Part shown: positions 43,218 to 52,212 of the stretch, in pieces
How positions within the stretch are numbered: the first letter of the stretch is position 1
How the letters are laid out: every line of letters starts with the position of its first letter
Assembly: GCA_028293565.1 (NCBI GenBank)
Contig: JAQGON010000018.1
Coordinates: forward strand, 1 to 53,669
Direction: 5' to 3'
Source of the DNA: Verrucomicrobiota bacterium
Lineage (GTDB): Bacteria > Verrucomicrobiota > Verrucomicrobiia > Opitutales > Opitutaceae
Length of the DNA stretch: 53,669 nt
Program-made: the position numbers and the translations under genes
Notes under the pieces: generated by a model
What the model saw: the letters and a program-made list of their open reading frames with translations, nothing else
What the model was told of the DNA's origin: nothing
The model's database searches: none

Positions 43218-44695
43218 AGGGAAGACGGGACTTCATCCGGCGTCACCTGGGGGATGAGGTCTGCAGCCGCTTCGCCCACGGCTTCCTCGTTTTCATCGAG
43301 GTACTCGGCGTTGGCCAAGCCGAGCAGCGTCCAGAAAATCACGGCCCCCATCGGCCCCTCCAGCACGACCCCGAGGCAGGCCGCCGAAAATATCACCCAA
43401 ATGCTGCACCAGGGCGCTGCCTCCGCCGGTCCCATTCGGATCGCCCGGCACGTCCGCCGGGCGACGATGGCCAGGACGACCACGAACGCGGCGAGCCCAA
43501 CGATTCCCATACGCGCGAAAATCGTCAGCAGAAAGTTGTGCGGGCTGCGTGTCGCGAACTCCTCGGCGCCTTCGGCATAGTATTCTCGCGCAAACCGGTC
43601 GGCGAGGTTGTAACCGAACCCGAGGCCGACGATCGGGTTGCCTTCCATTGTTTCGTTGAACACCGCCTGCCACCACACCCGGCGAAATGTATTGTTGTCC
43701 CCCTTGTTCAAGCTGTCGGCGCTTTCGTAGACCCGCTGTCCGCGAAAATCGACGAGGGAGAGCGTCCGCTCATAAAGCCCATATGTCGGAGTTTGCTTGA
43801 ACGGGATATTCATGATCGTGGCCCCAATCAGGATCAGCAGGATCGCGGTCGCTCCGGCCGCCGCCTGAGTCACGGCAAAGCGCCAGCGTCCGCCGAGGGC
43901 CAGCCACGCCGTCGCCACCAGCAGCCCGAGCATCGACGCCCGGTTGTTCGTCGCGATCGCGCCGGCTGCCAGCAGCAGGCTGGCGGCGATGTTCCGGATC
44001 CGGCCTTCCGCCTCGTAACGCAGGAAAAAGAGCACGGCCCCGACCGCGAGGAAGGTGCCCACCAAGTCGCCCTTGTAATAGATCAATGGGACGCCGCGGA
44101 CGGTTAGGACGCTCAGGAAAAATTCCGGATAACGCTCATAGAGCTCGTAAAGCGGAAGGAGGATGAGGCAGCCCGCGAGGATGACGTTGCGGAGGAACCG
44201 ACGGCTGCGCGGATCGCGTCCGGCTTCCTGGGCCAGGAAAAAAAACGCCGCATAATACACCATCGCGAGATCGCGCAGCGCAAGGAATCCATGCGTGCTG
44301 AGATCGAACCCGCCGCGGACCACACCCAGCGCAATCCAGCCAATGATCGCGAAGTTCAACGGGCCCCGGCGCAAGGGAAGCTCCCCCCGAAATGCGCTTT
44401 GAACCGCCACCACGGAACCACACACAAGGATCACAAATTCCGCCGGGAGGATCGGCAGCAGGCTCGAGACCGAGAGTTGAGCGAAGCCGCGGTTGCCGAC
44501 GATGTAGCCGAGGAGCGCGATGCCGAGCAGGATCGTGTTGAGCGAGTGTGCCGACCGCTGCACCACCATCAGGCCGACCAGCATGGCGCCCAAGGCCGGC
44601 CATAAGAATTCCTGGTCCGCTACGGTTCGCCCGAACCAGACGGCGAGGATGACTCCGATCGCGACCACAATAAACTGCCGGGGGCGCGGATTCAT
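43214..44695 (-). CDS. O-antigen ligase/polymerase-family membrane protein
   Basis: A 493-aa polytopic protein of the Wzy/WaaL superfamily. It has twelve or so hydrophobic segments. A GDLVGTFLAVGAVLFFLRYEAEGRIR segment and TNNRASMLGLLVATAWLALGG (equivalent of the SRGG turn) are followed by a large loop with NTFRRVWWQAVFNETMEGNPIVGLGFGYNLADRF and RSPHNFLLTIFARMGIVGLAAF (the H-N after the loop is family-typical). The C-terminal tail is acidic. It begins within the stop of the HAD-type gene (ATGA) and ends in the start of rodA, so three genes are coupled in a row. The polymer involved is unknown. Confidence 0.88.
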   Translation of the reverse strand: MNPRPRQFIVVAIGVILAVWFGRTVADQEFLWPALGAMLVGLMVVQRSAHSLNTILLGIALLGYIVGNRGFAQLSVSSLLPILPAEFVILVCGSVVAVQSAFRGELPLRRGPLNFAIIGWIALGVVRGGFDLSTHGFLALRDLAMVYYAAFFFLAQEAGRDPRSRRFLRNVILAGCLILLPLYELYERYPEFFLSVLTVRGVPLIYYKGDLVGTFLAVGAVLFFLRYEAEGRIRNIAASLLLAAGAIATNNRASMLGLLVATAWLALGGRWRFAVTQAAAGATAILLILIGATIMNIPFKQTPTYGLYERTLSLVDFRGQRVYESADSLNKGDNNTFRRVWWQAVFNETMEGNPIVGLGFGYNLADRFAREYYAEGAEEFATRSPHNFLLTIFARMGIVGLAAFVVVLAIVARRTCRAIRMGPAEAAPWCSIWVIFSAACLGVVLEGPMGAVIFWTLLGLANAEYLDENEEAVGEAAADLIPQVTPDEVPSSL

Positions 44696-46653
44696 GCGCT
44701 TTCACCTAGCCGGCCAAACATCGAGAATAACAGCCACTTCACTTTTCTCGCGCAGATATAGAGTCTAATCAAGGGCGCATGTCCGAACCGCGCCTGCCCC
44801 GCGAGCCACCATCCCGGCGGTCGGCGGCGCCAGTCAATCATGGCGATCAAGACCTGGCCGGTCGTCAGGGTAGGACACAGTGCGGCCCGGTGTTGCTCTC
44901 GCAGCTGGTCCGAATGGGGGAGTTTCCCGAAAACCTCAGCTTCGCTGCGACTAGGGGCGTCGACGAATGCCCGAAAGCCGCCGATCACGACGGCGGCCAC
45001 TTCGGCCATTGGCGCGGAGTTCAGCTCCGGCCCGAGGCTGATGGCCCGGCGCGCGAAGGCCATGATGCCCTCATGAAAAAGCGGGCTGCGTTCAGGGGTC
45101 GCCATCGCGTCGTCGAGTACCGGCGCGGAGCGATTGTCGGCAGCGGGAGCGTAATCGAGGACCTGTCCGTGATCCGCCTTGGTCATGATTTCGAGCAGCA
45201 CGCAATGCGTGACCACACGCCGAAGCGGTAGCGGACAAAATGAATTGAAATAGCCGACCTTGTTCTCGTCGAGTACACGCGAATTCAACCCAAGGTAGAA
45301 GCCAGTCAACACGGGCGTTGCTCCGCCATCGGCCAAGGCGGCGGCGATGGCCCGCTGGGACGTTCCTCTCCAGCCGGTGTCGACCAGCCCGCAACGCGGA
45401 CCAGCTTTCCCGATTTCCTGGCGGAGGTAATTTCGTGCGCGAAGAGCCCTACCGGCGAGGGCTCGTTCGATCGTCGGACGCCGCGTGGAATCACCCAGCC
45501 AGTCGGCCAATGTCGCGCGCTCCGCCGGCGCGAGATTGCGCTTCCATTCTGATCGCGGCAGCCAGGACGGGGCCATCATGTTGGTTTCGTCGACCCCAAG
45601 GTTGGCGAATGCATGTGCGGCCGAGTGGAATGCGACCGGCGGAGCCGCCAGCATTCGCCAGTCTGAAAGAGGATCGAGCGGATCGACCCCCGCGAGGGCA
45701 AGGCGCGATACGTGCAGGTAATGCAGCCGAACCGGCCGCGGCCGGGTGGATTGGATTTCCGCGGCAATCCGGAGAAAAATCCATGCGTCGCGGGAAAGGA
45801 AAAAAAGATCCCCGATATTGCGTCGCTCCGCCTCCGCTAGGACCCATTCCACGAATGCATGGAAGAGCGGGCCGGCCACGTCCGCGCCCGTTTCCCAAAA
45901 CGAGCGCAGAACCGGATCACCGGAAGTTTCGACGGGCTGGTCGAGTCGGGCGAGTCGCGCCGCACCGGCGAGCAGCGAACGCCAACCGGGCGCGAGACGA
46001 TTCGTGCCGCGCAGACTTCGCTCGCGCGCCGTCAATTGTGCCGCGGTCCGCGGCTGCGCGTCGATCCCGAGCCGCCGGGGGAGCAGAATGTCGGCTTGGG
46101 CATGGTCGCCGTGGTGTGTCCAGTTTTGAAATTCCACCCCCAAGTCCTTCCGGATTCTTCCAAAGAGTGCTCCTGTGCCTCCCTTGGTGAGGCCCGCTTC
46201 GCTCGAAACATAGAGCAGGTCGCCGGTTTCCCAAAATCCGGCGCGGCGGAGCCAGTCCTGGATGACGCCCGCTGGAAGATACATATCGGAAATAAAAAGC
46301 ACGCGACCGGCGCGCTTTCGCGCGGCGCGGACTTCCGGAAGCATCCATCCGACCGGTTGAAGTTCGGCGGTTTCCACGTTGATCTCGATGGTTTTCGCCT
46401 CCTGCGCCGCCGCGTCGCTCCATTGGTAAACTGCGGCCAGCTCGCGATAGATCGCCGACAAGGTGACCTCTCCATGGGGAACTTGGCTCCGCGCTCGGCG
46501 CTCGGCTTCGATGCGTCGATGGGCGAACGCCGCGCGGTCTGCGATGATCCCGGCCTCGCGGAGGCGCATGCCGGAGCTCGCAAACACGTCATGCGGCGCA
46601 GCGCGGCGGCGAATCAGCAACGTGTCGAATACATCGAAGCTGATCAGTCGCAT
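44692..46653 (-). CDS. HAD-superfamily protein of polysaccharide loci (COG5610-like)
   Basis: A 653-aa protein. The N-terminal HAD hydrolase-like domain has motif I SFDVFDTLLIRR with the nucleophile Asp at its usual place, VLFISDMYLPAGVIQDWL (motif II Ser/Asp), and GLTKGGTGALFGRI with WTHHGDHAQADILLPRRLGI (motifs III-IV). The C-terminal ~400 residues include FLSRDAWIFLRIAAEI, LHYLHVSRLALAG and CGLVDTGWRGTSQRAI and match no enzyme that I can name. Such fusions occur in capsule and O-antigen clusters, often with glycosyltransferases. ATG 46653 is 2 bp after the methyltransferase stop; the end overlaps the ligase start. Confidence 0.82.
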   Translation of the reverse strand: MRLISFDVFDTLLIRRRAAPHDVFASSGMRLREAGIIADRAAFAHRRIEAERRARSQVPHGEVTLSAIYRELAAVYQWSDAAAQEAKTIEINVETAELQPVGWMLPEVRAARKRAGRVLFISDMYLPAGVIQDWLRRAGFWETGDLLYVSSEAGLTKGGTGALFGRIRKDLGVEFQNWTHHGDHAQADILLPRRLGIDAQPRTAAQLTARERSLRGTNRLAPGWRSLLAGAARLARLDQPVETSGDPVLRSFWETGADVAGPLFHAFVEWVLAEAERRNIGDLFFLSRDAWIFLRIAAEIQSTRPRPVRLHYLHVSRLALAGVDPLDPLSDWRMLAAPPVAFHSAAHAFANLGVDETNMMAPSWLPRSEWKRNLAPAERATLADWLGDSTRRPTIERALAGRALRARNYLRQEIGKAGPRCGLVDTGWRGTSQRAIAAALADGGATPVLTGFYLGLNSRVLDENKVGYFNSFCPLPLRRVVTHCVLLEIMTKADHGQVLDYAPAADNRSAPVLDDAMATPERSPLFHEGIMAFARRAISLGPELNSAPMAEVAAVVIGGFRAFVDAPSRSEAEVFGKLPHSDQLREQHRAALCPTLTTGQVLIAMIDWRRRPPGWWLAGQARFGHAPLIRLYICARKVKWLLFSMFGRLGESA

Positions 46654-46655
46654 GC

Positions 46656-47384
46656 TCAATCGCGGACGGAAAGAGAAAGCAGGTTCGGGGACAGCGCCAC
46701 GCGACGCCCTTCCTTCCAACCGAATTCACCGATGCACGCGAGGCGCGGCTGCACACGGCTCAAGCGGAGAAACCACCAGCGCAGCGTGGAGCGGCCCGGG
46801 AGAAACCAAAGACGGGGACGCAGGCAGAATTCCAGCGGACGGGCCGCCACCAGCCGCAATCCCGCGTGCGCGAGGAGGTAGTCGATGCTCTCAACCGTAA
46901 ACGACGTCTCGTGGGTGTAATCGAGGTAACGCCAGTGATTCGACAGCGGGGAATTCGCGTTTGGTGTCGTGCACAGAAGGCGACCGCCGGGAGTCAGGGC
47001 ATCCCGGATCGCCTGCAGCAGGCGGCGGTCATCTTCCCGCGGCAGATGCTCCAGCACGTCCATCATCAGCACCAAGTCGTATTCCACGGAGTGCGGGCGC
47101 AGAAATTCCGCGGAGTCTTCCACGCGCTGCACGTCAAGCCCCCGTCCCTTGGCAAAGGTGACTTGGGCCGCATCGGTGTCGATCCCGGCAATCCGCGTGT
47201 AACCGAGGTCGCGCAGCCATTCGAGCGCGTAGCCCCGCCCGCATCCGACATCGAGGATTCGAGCCGCGCGGCTTTCGGGCAGATGGGGCCGAAGCCAGTT
47301 TTCAAACAGGAGACGGAGGTTCCGGTCGTGCTCGGGGGTGTCAGAATGAAATCGCGCGTAGTGTCGGGAATACTCCCAGTCCAT
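46656..47384 (-). CDS. SAM-dependent methyltransferase of polysaccharide locus
   Basis: A 242-aa class I methyltransferase. Motif I is ILDVGCGRGYALEWLRDLG near residue 43, motif II is IAGIDTDAAQV, and YDLVLMMDVLEHLPREDD (motif IV) and LTPGGRLLCTTPNANSPLSNHWRYLDYTHETSFT are typical of the UbiE/COQ5-like enzymes that methylate sugars in surface polymers. ATG 47384 begins MDWEYSRHYARFHSDTPEHD; the frame is open far upstream but opposite a glycosyltransferase gene. First gene of the leftward chain methyltransferase-HAD-ligase-rodA. Divergent from the GT2 gene with a 105-bp gap. Confidence 0.9.
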   Translation of the reverse strand: MDWEYSRHYARFHSDTPEHDRNLRLLFENWLRPHLPESRAARILDVGCGRGYALEWLRDLGYTRIAGIDTDAAQVTFAKGRGLDVQRVEDSAEFLRPHSVEYDLVLMMDVLEHLPREDDRRLLQAIRDALTPGGRLLCTTPNANSPLSNHWRYLDYTHETSFTVESIDYLLAHAGLRLVAARPLEFCLRPRLWFLPGRSTLRWWFLRLSRVQPRLACIGEFGWKEGRRVALSPNLLSLSVRD

Positions 47385-47489
47385 GCGGTCAGCGTAGGTC
47401 CCGCGTGGCCGAGGGCCGAGCGTAATATTCGGACCTGGCGCGAACGCCGCCTTGCTTGCCCTGTGCCGGCGGCGCGGTTGAATGGGCGG

Positions 47490-48464
47490 GTGCCAGCGGT
47501 TTCGGTCATCATGGTTTTCCATCGCGATACGCCCCACCTGCGTCCCGCGATTGCGAGCGTTCTCGGCCAGACGTTTCGCGACCTCGAGCTGGTGCTGGTC
47601 GACAACGGCACGGGTCTGCCCCCGCAAACACTGGGTCCGCTCGGTGACGACCGCCGAATCCGCTGGGTTCGCCTCCCGCGGAATGAAGGAATTCCAACTG
47701 GCCACAATGCGGGAGTCGCTGCGGCCGCGGGCGGATTCTGCGCGCTGCTGGACTACGATGACCTTGCGCTGCCCGGGAGAATCGAGGCGCAGGTGACGGC
47801 ATTGCGGGCCGATCCGAACCTGGCCCTCGTATCGAGCTTCGCCGAAAAAATGGACGAGATGGGGCGCCCAATCGGACGCGTTTTCTGCCTGCCCGATGCG
47901 GAGGACCATCTTCCATATTCGCTCTATGCCGCACCGGTCATCACGCCCGCCGCAATGGGACGGCGTGAGGTTTTTCTCTCACATCCATATCGGCCCGCAT
48001 TCCCCTTTGCGGCGGATCTGGATTTCCAGTCGCGGCTCGCGGAACACGCGTGCATGGGAGTGCTGCGCGAAGTCCACGTGAAATACCGGGTTTATCGCAC
48101 CCAGACCACCCAGGATAAATCGTCCGCGATCGTGCGCAGCCGGTGCATCATCAGCCTGCTGGCGGCCCGCCGCCGCAATGGGCGGCGGGAGGGGCTCGAT
48201 GACCTGATCACGCTGGGCGGATCGATGAGCGCCGCGGCTTTCTGCGCTCACTTGTGCGGGCTCGCGAGCGCGGAAGGATTCGCGGAATTGGCGGCGTATT
48301 TCGCGCGGCGGATGCTCGCGCTGCAACGCTCGCCGATAACGGCGATCAAATCCTTGCGCCTCTTCGCCACGGCGCGGAAACAGGCTGCCCCGGCGGACCG
48401 GAAGAATATCACGCGGATGTACCTGTCTGGGCCGGTGCGCGCGCTGGGTGTGGGTCCGGCTTGA
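47490..48464 (+). CDS. Family 2 glycosyltransferase
   Basis: An inverting GT-A glycosyltransferase, about 324 aa. The N-terminus PAVSVIMVFHRDTPHLRPAIAS is the usual GT2 start. VLVDNGTG and RNEGIPTGHNAGVAAAAGGFCALLDYDDLALPGRI supply the DXD-like metal site (Asp-Tyr-Asp-Asp). PFAADLDFQSRLAEHA contains the later acidic/base region, and KYRVYRTQTTQDKSS follows. The start is GTG 47490 or TTG 47478; neither has a clear ribosome-binding site. Its end overlaps the convergent flippase gene by 56 bp. Donor and acceptor are unknown. Confidence 0.9.
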   Translation: MPAVSVIMVFHRDTPHLRPAIASVLGQTFRDLELVLVDNGTGLPPQTLGPLGDDRRIRWVRLPRNEGIPTGHNAGVAAAAGGFCALLDYDDLALPGRIEAQVTALRADPNLALVSSFAEKMDEMGRPIGRVFCLPDAEDHLPYSLYAAPVITPAAMGRREVFLSHPYRPAFPFAADLDFQSRLAEHACMGVLREVHVKYRVYRTQTTQDKSSAIVRSRCIISLLAARRRNGRREGLDDLITLGGSMSAAAFCAHLCGLASAEGFAELAAYFARRMLALQRSPITAIKSLRLFATARKQAAPADRKNITRMYLSGPVRALGVGPA

Positions 48465-49728
48465 AGAAATAATGCCGGGCCAGCGTGCGGGTCAGGATCC
48501 AGGGAACGACCGGGCTGACGAGCAGCCAGCGCGCCAACCATCCCGATCCGAGCTTCGCCGCGCCGAGGCAGCCGATGACGAGAACCGCCGCGGTGGAAAG
48601 ATCGACCGGCGCGCAGGCGCGTTCGCGGCGCCCCGCCAGCAGCATGGTGTGGTAATACGCCGCGACGAGCGTGGCGACGCCGAAGCATCCGGCCGGCAGC
48701 AGCCATTTCAACGCCTCGACATACTTGACGCTGATGAGCGGTCCGACCAGCCGAGAGGCGAACGCGGTGATTACCGCCAGTGCGCCGAGTGCCACGACGG
48801 TGTAGGCCAAGGCGACCAAGTCGACCCGGCGCGCAAGGGTCGAACGCGCGGTCTCCGGTCCGTCGCCCAAGGCGAACAGCCCTGGCTGGACGTATTGCAT
48901 GGCGGCGGTTCCCAGCATCGACGCGACGATCATCGCCGCGCCGCCGGCGAGCGTGAAGTAACCGGCTTCGATGTCGCCGAAAAACCAGGCGACAATCCAG
49001 CGGTTCACGCCTGTCAGCGTCCACAACGCGAGGGTCAGCGCCACAAATAACGGACCCTCGTACACTGCCGTCAGGGTCCGGGCGGGGATTTTTTTGCCTA
49101 CGCCGGCCACGATGATCCCGCCGAGGGCCCAGGCGCCGGCGGCGGCCATGATGAGCGCATGCACGGTGAAGCCCGCGAGCAGCGCCACCGCGGCGCCGTT
49201 CGCGGCGGCGTAAAGCAGGGGAGGGAGGAAGGACCGGCTGAGCGAACCGCTCGCGGCCACAGCGCAATCCCGCCAGTGCGCACGTTCCGCTTGGAGCGCG
49301 CTTTGCGCCAGGGCTCCGAGCGAAAGGAGAGCGGCGGAAATAAACAGCGCCGTTCCGATCAGGAGCGGACTGATGTCGGTGGTCCTGGCCATCGCGATCC
49401 CGGCGCCCAAGGCCAGCAGCACGAGCCAAACCAGCCGGCGAGTCCACGCTGCGAGGATTTCGTGGGTCATGCCCGGACGGTCATTCGCAGCGGCCCAGTT
49501 GCGTCCGACGAACTTGAGGAGACCTGCATGAACCACCCACATTCCCATCGGGGCAAACGTCAGAAACACGCCGTAAAAGCCAAGAGTGGCGGGCGGAATG
49601 AGGTGCGAGTTGAGCTTCACTGCGGCCAGTCCACATCCAAGCCCGATGCCCTGCGACAGCAGGATCGGGATCAAACGCAGCCGTGAGGAAGCAGACAGGG
49701 AAGGCATGCCGGCGGCGAATTTCTGCAT
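48409..49728 (-). CDS. Polysaccharide flippase-like membrane protein (Wzx/MATE-like)
   Basis: A 439-aa polytopic protein with about twelve hydrophobic helices and few charged residues inside the membrane. It begins near IPILLSQGIGLGCGLAAVKLNSHLIPPATLGFYGVF, the usual first two helices of oligosaccharide flippases. LTGVNRWIVAWFFGDIEAGYFTLAGGAAMIVASML is the conserved seventh-helix region. It would move lipid-linked repeat units across the inner membrane, matching the surrounding glycosyltransferases and the ligase. ATG 49728 (MQKF) or ATG 49707 may start it. Opposite orientation to the neighbouring GT2 and GT4 genes. Confidence 0.85.
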   Translation of the reverse strand: MQKFAAGMPSLSASSRLRLIPILLSQGIGLGCGLAAVKLNSHLIPPATLGFYGVFLTFAPMGMWVVHAGLLKFVGRNWAAANDRPGMTHEILAAWTRRLVWLVLLALGAGIAMARTTDISPLLIGTALFISAALLSLGALAQSALQAERAHWRDCAVAASGSLSRSFLPPLLYAAANGAAVALLAGFTVHALIMAAAGAWALGGIIVAGVGKKIPARTLTAVYEGPLFVALTLALWTLTGVNRWIVAWFFGDIEAGYFTLAGGAAMIVASMLGTAAMQYVQPGLFALGDGPETARSTLARRVDLVALAYTVVALGALAVITAFASRLVGPLISVKYVEALKWLLPAGCFGVATLVAAYYHTMLLAGRRERACAPVDLSTAAVLVIGCLGAAKLGSGWLARWLLVSPVVPWILTRTLARHYFFKPDPHPARAPAQTGTSA

Positions 49729-49806
49729 GGCCGGCGCGGCGGCTGCAAGCCGCCGGTGCCGCGCCTCGCGTTGTCACGCGCGACGCGACGACGGCCGCGC
49801 GCCGCG

Positions 49807-49895
49807 GGTGGAACGTATCGCCCTCAACGCGGCGGGCACTCGGTCGACCGCCAAGGTTCGTTTAAATCCCAGCGCATTGAAGGCAACGCACTCCC
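49807..49895. repeat. Decayed copy of the GGTGGA-ended element
   Basis: A GGTGGAACGTATCGCCCTCA start and a GCGCATTGAAGGCAACGCAC end resemble copies at 3717 and 38855, but the hairpins are broken by substitutions. It lies in the 246-bp divergent gap between the flippase and GT4 genes. Confidence 0.5.
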
Positions 49896-49974
49896 CTGGT
49901 GTCACGGATTACGTGACCTCAGCGTTTCGCGGTTGGTGCTTTCCCGCGGGAGGCCCTTTCGCTTGGATTCAGCG

Positions 49975-51084
49975 ATGTCCGCGCCTCCATTGCCCGAAGT
50001 GCTGCATTATGTCGGCTACGACGAGGATCGCGGCGGAATCCTCGCAGTCGTGCGCGCCCTTTCGGCGTCGCCGTTGTTTTCCTCCCGGCTCGGCGTAAAT
50101 CCGGGATTCACCCAGCGGGGAACTCCTGGAATCGCCACGGTGGAATTTCCGGCTGTACGCGGCGAGCGCATCGGTGGCTGCGATGTGTTTCGCGCGCGAA
50201 GCGTGGCGCGCCAGGTGCAGGCATGGCTCTCTGCCGATGGCCGCCGCGTGTTTCACGGACACTCGCGGGCCGGATTGGTCGTCGCGCTCTGGCTGTGGAA
50301 ATGGGGTGATCAACGCGTCGTGGTCAGCGTTCACTGTTATGGACGACACCGCTGGTTTTACCGCTGGGCGGCGCGGCGGTTGGGGGGATCTTTGTTCTGG
50401 CTCAGCCCAGAGATGAAACGGTACTACGGGCTTTCACCCGTTTCATGGGAACGATGCATTCCGGGATGCATTCCCCCGAGGTCAGCACCCGTGGCGCGCC
50501 GGGTGGCCGGCGATCCCATCCGCCTCGGCGGCGTTGGCTCGCTGGTGCGCTGGAAGAACTGGGGCCTGGTGCTCGAGGCGCTGGCACAGCTGCCCGCCGA
50601 CGTGCGCGAGCGCTTCCGTTTCAGCCAGATCGGCGGGACTGATGGATCCTCCGATTCCGAAAAATATGCGCAGGAACTGGTCGACCTCACGAGGCAGCTC
50701 GCCTTGGGCACTGTGGTCGAATGGCGCGGGGTTCAGGGTTCGGCGGACGGCTTGCTCGCTGAAATCGATTGTCTCCTGATCGTTTCGACCAACGAGCCAT
50801 TTTCAATCGCGATGATCGAGGCATGGCAAATGGGGGTGCCCGTGTTGGCGGCCGATTCCGGCGGGGCCAGAGATGCGGTGAGCCCCGGAAAGACCGGATG
50901 GCTCTTCCGCACGGGCGCCGCGGCTTGCCTGGCGCGTGCGCTGGCGCGGCTCGCGGCCACGGATTGCCTGGCGCAGGTGCGCATCGAGCCCGGCGACCTT
51001 CAGCCCTTCACCAGCCCGATGGTTGCGGCGCAGTGGGCGAAGGTCTACGCGTCTGTGCTGTCACCCCAGCGACCGCAGCGCTGA
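49975..51084 (+). CDS. Family 4 (group 1) glycosyltransferase
   Basis: A 369-aa GT-B glycosyltransferase. It begins LPEVLHYVGYDEDRGGILAVVRAL, with a glycine-rich N-terminal loop. VFHGHSRAGLVVALWLW and VVSVHCYGRHRWFYRWA form the acceptor domain. The C-terminal donor domain has LGGVGSLVRWKNWGLVLEALAQL, VEWRGVQGSADGLLAEIDCLLIVSTNEPFSIAMIEAWQMGVPVLAADSGG (the E-x7-E-like motif) and DAVSPGKTGWLF. ATG 49975 is chosen over the long upstream extension, which covers a decayed repeat. Its 3' end overlaps by 24 bp the 3' end of the convergent GT4 gene. Confidence 0.92.
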   Translation: MSAPPLPEVLHYVGYDEDRGGILAVVRALSASPLFSSRLGVNPGFTQRGTPGIATVEFPAVRGERIGGCDVFRARSVARQVQAWLSADGRRVFHGHSRAGLVVALWLWKWGDQRVVVSVHCYGRHRWFYRWAARRLGGSLFWLSPEMKRYYGLSPVSWERCIPGCIPPRSAPVARRVAGDPIRLGGVGSLVRWKNWGLVLEALAQLPADVRERFRFSQIGGTDGSSDSEKYAQELVDLTRQLALGTVVEWRGVQGSADGLLAEIDCLLIVSTNEPFSIAMIEAWQMGVPVLAADSGGARDAVSPGKTGWLFRTGAAACLARALARLAATDCLAQVRIEPGDLQPFTSPMVAAQWAKVYASVLSPQRPQR

Positions 51085-52212
51085 GCGCAGCGCTGCGAGA
51101 TGGCGTTCAAGCGTGAAGTGCGCGAGGTAATGCGCACGCAGGAGGCCATGCGGCGCGCCGGTCCGCCGGCGTGCGGAAATGATCTCGGCAATCTGCCCGG
51201 GCTGGTCCGCGTCCACGTACCAGACAAAGTCCGCGGGCAGCATGTTGGGAATCGCGCGCCACCGCGTGGTCACGATGGGAACATCGTGCGCCATCGCCTC
51301 GATTAGCGAGAGTGGCTGTCCCTCGTGCGGATACCGTGTGGGAAAACAGAAAAGATCGGCCGACGAAAAAAGCGCGCGTTTTCCGTTTTCGTCCACGACG
51401 CCGGCATGCTCGACAAGCCCGCGATCAAGTCGGGAGATGCGCTCGCGAAAGGCGCGCTCGTCCGGCGCGCTTGCAAAACTTCCGGCCACTACGAGATGGA
51501 CCGAACCGGGTTCGCGAGCTTGTTGGATTTCCACCGCGGCCAGCGTGTCGAGGAGGCCTTTCTCCCGGCTGCCCAGCCCGATGAAGCGCACTTCACAGCG
51601 CCCCGCCGGACGCGGTGCGGAGGGAGGCGCGAATGGGAGTGGATCGCCGACACCGTTGGGCACGACTTCAATTCGACGTGGCGCGAGGAGTTTCGCATCG
51701 GCGGCGAGCTCAGCATCGAGTACGAGCGAAAGTTCCGCCCGGCCGAGCAGCCAACGGGTGATCCAGCGCTCGGGAGCCGTGGCCGAAGTTTGCAGCCACG
51801 TTCCCAGCCCCACCGCATGCCAATGCAGGACGAGTCCGCGGAAGAACGGCCGGCAGAGCAGGATGACGGTCCAGTCACGGTAAAGCGCGCCGCGTTTTCC
51901 GGGGGCGGGAACATAATAGAAGAAACAGGGACCGTGACGCAGCCGGAGGCGTAGGGCTTGACCGCAGGCGGCGAGCAACCGGACGAATTTTCCCGGACGC
52001 CAGCGGCCGATGTCGGCGGCGTCGCGCGAAAGCTGCGGGTTGACGTGCAGGATTTCGATTTCGCGATCGCCGCGGAGGCCCTCCACCATCGCCTGGACCA
52101 TTGCGCTCTGTCCGTGATGCGGCGGCGGCGTATGCGCGAAGACCAGCAGTTTGATCAGAGGGTTGAGCTTGGCGGCGGGAGGCAACGCTGCAGCGTTAGG
52201 GGATGGGCACAC
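51061..52212 (-). CDS. Family 4 (group 1) glycosyltransferase
   Basis: A GT-B glycosyltransferase of up to 383 aa. The N-terminal domain has LLVFAHTPPPHHGQSAMVQAMVEGL, GPCFFYYVPAPGKRGALYRDW and LVLHWHAVGLGTWL. The C-terminal donor domain has RIEVVPNGVGDPLPF, VRFIGLGSREKGLLDTLAA, LVVAGSFASAPDE and SSADLFCFPTRYPHEGQPLSLIEAMAHDVPIVTTRWRAIPNML, the classic E-x7-E region. The start is unclear: GTG 52212 overlaps the exosortase start, and TTG 52185, inside a 14-bp palindrome, is possible. There is no ATG before the conserved HTPPP motif. Confidence 0.9.
   Translation of the reverse strand: MCPSPNAAALPPAAKLNPLIKLLVFAHTPPPHHGQSAMVQAMVEGLRGDREIEILHVNPQLSRDAADIGRWRPGKFVRLLAACGQALRLRLRHGPCFFYYVPAPGKRGALYRDWTVILLCRPFFRGLVLHWHAVGLGTWLQTSATAPERWITRWLLGRAELSLVLDAELAADAKLLAPRRIEVVPNGVGDPLPFAPPSAPRPAGRCEVRFIGLGSREKGLLDTLAAVEIQQAREPGSVHLVVAGSFASAPDERAFRERISRLDRGLVEHAGVVDENGKRALFSSADLFCFPTRYPHEGQPLSLIEAMAHDVPIVTTRWRAIPNMLPADFVWYVDADQPGQIAEIISARRRTGAPHGLLRAHYLAHFTLERHLAALRSALRSLG
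52184..52197. promoter_or_regulatory. 14-bp perfect palindrome between divergent GT4 and exosortase starts
   Basis: AACGCTGCAGCGTT is a perfect dyad centred 12 bp before the exosortase ATG and overlapping the possible TTG start of the GT4 gene. It could be an operator for both genes, or one half of a dispersed hairpin. Confidence 0.35.
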
